This document shows, one piece after another, positions 39,767-41,519 of a stretch of 41,519 nt of DNA. Within the stretch, counting starts at the first letter, position 1, and the number at the start of each line of letters is the position of its first letter. The notes under the pieces are model-generated. The model did no database searches. It was not told where the DNA came from and saw only the letters and a program-made list of their open reading frames with translations. The stretch is taken from the NCBI GenBank assembly GCA_949840885.1, contig CATKYJ010000040.1, positions 1 to 41,519 on the forward strand. Reading direction: 5' to 3'. The DNA comes from an uncultured Acetatifactor sp. (GTDB taxonomy: Bacteria > Bacillota > Clostridia > Lachnospirales > Lachnospiraceae). The position numbers and the translations under genes are program-made.

Positions 39767-40971
39767 TGTATGAGGAAATTACTTACGAGGCAATACTTCA
39801 GCGGATGCTTGGCCGTGTGCCTGACAAGTTGGACAAGAGAGAGGGTTCGCTGATCTGGGATACCCATTCGCCTACGGCGATAGAACTCCAGATTCTCTAT
39901 ATTGAGCTTGAGACCATTTTGAGGGAGGCGTATGGAGACACCGCTTCCAGGGAGTTCCTGATACTGCGCTGCAGGGAAAGGGGCGTCTATCCCCGGGAAG
40001 CCACAAGAGCAGTGCTGCGGGGCGTATTTGTCCCCGACGGTCTGGCGGCGGCCGGACAGCGCTTTAATATCGGCGACGTGAACTATGTGTTCACCGGAAA
40101 GAGGGTCGGTGACGAAAAGGGCGGATGGGAGGTGGAATGTGAAATGCCCGGAAAGATCGGGAACCAGTACTTCGGCCGGATGATACCCATGGAATACATA
40201 AAAGGGCTGCAGTCCGCGGAACTGACGGAAGTCCTGGTCCCCGGTGAGGAGGAAGAGGAGACGGAAGATCTGCGGCAGAGATATTTTGCCTCCTTTGACG
40301 AGAATGTCTTCGGCGGGAATCGGGCCGATTACCTGAAGAGGACAAACGATATCCCGGGAGTGGGCAGGACAAAGGTCACGAGAGTATGGAACGCTGATAT
40401 TTCCCCGGCAGACCTGATCCCCAAAGAAACCGTTGAAACATGGTACAATGAGGTTAAGGGTACTTTGGCCGGGGAAGTCCGGCAATGGCTGGATTCGGTT
40501 CTATATGCCGCAAAAGAAAAAAAGCTGACAACAGGGGGGACAGTGCTTTTGACCATCATCAATTCGGAATACGGGCCCGCGTCGGACGCCCTTGTTCAGA
40601 TGGTTCAGACAGCCGTGGACCCGGAGGGAAACGCCGGGGAGGGATACGGGCTTGCGCCCATCGGCCATGTGGTCAGGGTGGAGAGTGCAAAGGCAAAGGA
40701 AATATTCATTCAGACAAACCTGACCTTTGAACCGGGATTCGGATGGGGAAATCTCCAAAGTTCCCTGGAAGAGGCGGTTTCAGCCTACTTTCTGGAACTT
40801 AGAAAGGAATGGGCGGATGCTTCCCATTTGATTGTGAGAATCAGCCAAATTGACACCAGGCTCCTGAATGTCCCCGGCGTCCTGGATGTGCGGGAGACCT
40901 CCCTCAATGGTGCGGGGAACAATCTGGAGCTGGGGGAATATGAGACTCCGGTGCTTGGAGCATTCTGGTGA
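39766..40971 (+). CDS. Baseplate J/gp47 family protein (XkdT)
   Basis: 401 residues, overlapping the previous stop (TGATG). N-terminal YEAILQRMLGRVPDKLDKREGSLIWD and AIELQILYIELETILREAYGDTASREFLILRC are highly characteristic of XkdT; the middle (RQRYFASFDENVFGGNRADYLKRTNDIPGVG) is the baseplate J core. It forms the wedge ring that triggers sheath contraction. The next genes usually are xkdU (DUF2313) and fibre genes; instead the sequence goes into IS110 remnant DNA about 95 bases later, so the operon is disrupted here or continues beyond the window. Confidence 0.92.
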   Translation: MYEEITYEAILQRMLGRVPDKLDKREGSLIWDTHSPTAIELQILYIELETILREAYGDTASREFLILRCRERGVYPREATRAVLRGVFVPDGLAAAGQRFNIGDVNYVFTGKRVGDEKGGWEVECEMPGKIGNQYFGRMIPMEYIKGLQSAELTEVLVPGEEEEETEDLRQRYFASFDENVFGGNRADYLKRTNDIPGVGRTKVTRVWNADISPADLIPKETVETWYNEVKGTLAGEVRQWLDSVLYAAKEKKLTTGGTVLLTIINSEYGPASDALVQMVQTAVDPEGNAGEGYGLAPIGHVVRVESAKAKEIFIQTNLTFEPGFGWGNLQSSLEEAVSAYFLELRKEWADASHLIVRISQIDTRLLNVPGVLDVRETSLNGAGNNLELGEYETPVLGAFW

Positions 40972-41066
40972 TATGTCAAGTCCTTTCTGAAAATGATTTT
41001 GATATGTTTTTCAGGGAAAAGGGTGACTTTAACAGACCTTCGGTGGCATTTATCCAAAACCGAATG

Positions 41067-41402
41067 TCAGTTCGATATGCTATTCAGTTCGGCGTCCAAT
41101 AGTTCGCCGGTGTACAGTTGGTTTTTGGCCAGCAATCCAAAAACGAGTCGTACGAGTTTACGAGATGTAAGCGCGAGTGCTCTCTTGTGCTGATGTTTAG
41201 GGACTTCAGCATATTTCCTGGCATAGTAGTCCCGGTATTCAGGGATATGCCGCCTGACACTGTTGGCTGCCTCACCGAGGTAGTAACGCAGATAGGTGTT
41301 GCCCGCTTTGGTGATAGGCGTGTCCTCTGCCTCAAAATCACCGGAATCGTTCCTGAGCCAGGTAAGGCCGGCGTATTTAGCCAGCGCATCAGATGAATGA
41401 AA
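41067..41402 (-). pseudogene. IS110-family transposase, C-terminal remnant
   Basis: In the third minus-strand frame, from about 41400 to TGA at 41067-41069, the translation reads DALAKYAGLTWLRNDSG, TKAGNTYLRYYLGEAANSV, and ARKYAEVPKHQHKRALAL: the Transposase_20 domain (helix-turn-helix with the conserved Ser region) of IS110 family enzymes. The N-terminal DEDD RuvC-like domain is missing; a TAG precedes the fragment, and other sequence begins at about 41400. About 110 of roughly 400 residues remain. It lies immediately behind the baseplate J gene with 95 bases of probable element end (40972-41066) between. Confidence 0.85.
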
Positions 41403-41519
41403 ACCCTAATCCCCCAGCTATGCTGGGGAGAATAGAGTAAGCGGAAGCGGTGAGGACAACATAAAAAAGCCTCCTGTGATACAATGAGTAAGGTGTCGCA
41501 AGCCAAACTCAAAGAACAG
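41403..41519 (+). mobile_element. Probable left end of an IS200/IS605-like element, truncated by the window
   Basis: CCCCAGC (41412-41418), TAT, GCTGGGG (41422-41428) forms a perfect hairpin at the point where the IS110 remnant stops. This terminal hairpin, and the AACATAAAAAAGCCTCCTGTG stretch after it, resemble the subterminal stem and leader of IS200-type elements; GATACAAT could be a -10 box. The tnpA gene itself would be outside the window, so the family is inference. Confidence 0.45.

Noticed and set aside
41480..41519. ATG at 41484 considered as the start of an IS200 tnpA gene
   Set aside because: No ribosome binding site, only twelve codons visible, and the spacing fits a promoter -10 box (GATACAAT) as well.

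Overview
The window reads as chromosomal DNA of a GC-rich, anaerobic, gut-associated clostridium, most likely a Lachnospiraceae member. The evidence is strong AGGAGG ribosome binding sites, sigma-A type promoters, a bile salt hydrolase with the full catalytic set, a clostripain-family protease, and many clostridial regulatory cassettes. The genus is inference: no database search was possible. No rRNA or tRNA gene was recognised.

Left edge (1-3.7 kb): an AT-richer region on the minus strand holds a partial serine-hydrolase-like gene and a VOC/PhnB gene. To their right lie fused gene remnants of a former carbohydrate-utilisation region: nucleoside phosphorylase, FAD oxidoreductase (with an internal TAG), GH130 phosphorylase, SGNH hydrolase and ABC sugar permease. 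Three abrupt junctions suggest repeated internal deletions.

Housekeeping/accessory core (3.8-29.3 kb): a membrane-anchored clostripain protease; a bile salt hydrolase; a five-gene run (GlpA-like FAD/[2Fe-2S] dehydrogenase, FAD/NAD oxidoreductase, DUF1667, DUF1538 membrane protein, tandem P-II protein); a convergent DUF8091-like protein and an AAA ATPase/DUF234 protein; a thioredoxin - rhodanese - CoA-disulfide-reductase operon facing a Crp/Fnr regulator that has a structured leader with its own terminator; a PadR - DUF1700 - DUF4097 cassette under a nested-palindrome promoter; a solitary tyrosine recombinase; an AI-2E family transporter; a LytTR/GHKL two-component system with a small hypothetical gene; and a GntR(YtrA) - ABC ATPase - ABC permease operon with a perfect 15-bp inverted repeat over its promoter.

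Right part (29.3-41 kb): a phage-derived contractile tail module. A Cro/CI-type repressor and an ImmA-like protein face a sigma-region-4-like activator across a switch region with paired operators. After a repeat-bearing candidate late promoter come tail terminator, sheath, tube, a chaperone with a -1 frameshift extension, tape measure, LysM protein, and the XkdQ/R/S/T baseplate genes. No terminase, portal, capsid or protease gene lies between regulator and tail genes, so this looks like an R-type tailocin (PBSX/diffocin-like) rather than a complete prophage. It is interrupted directly after the baseplate J gene by an IS110-family transposase remnant, which itself abuts what looks like the end of an IS200-like element running off the window.
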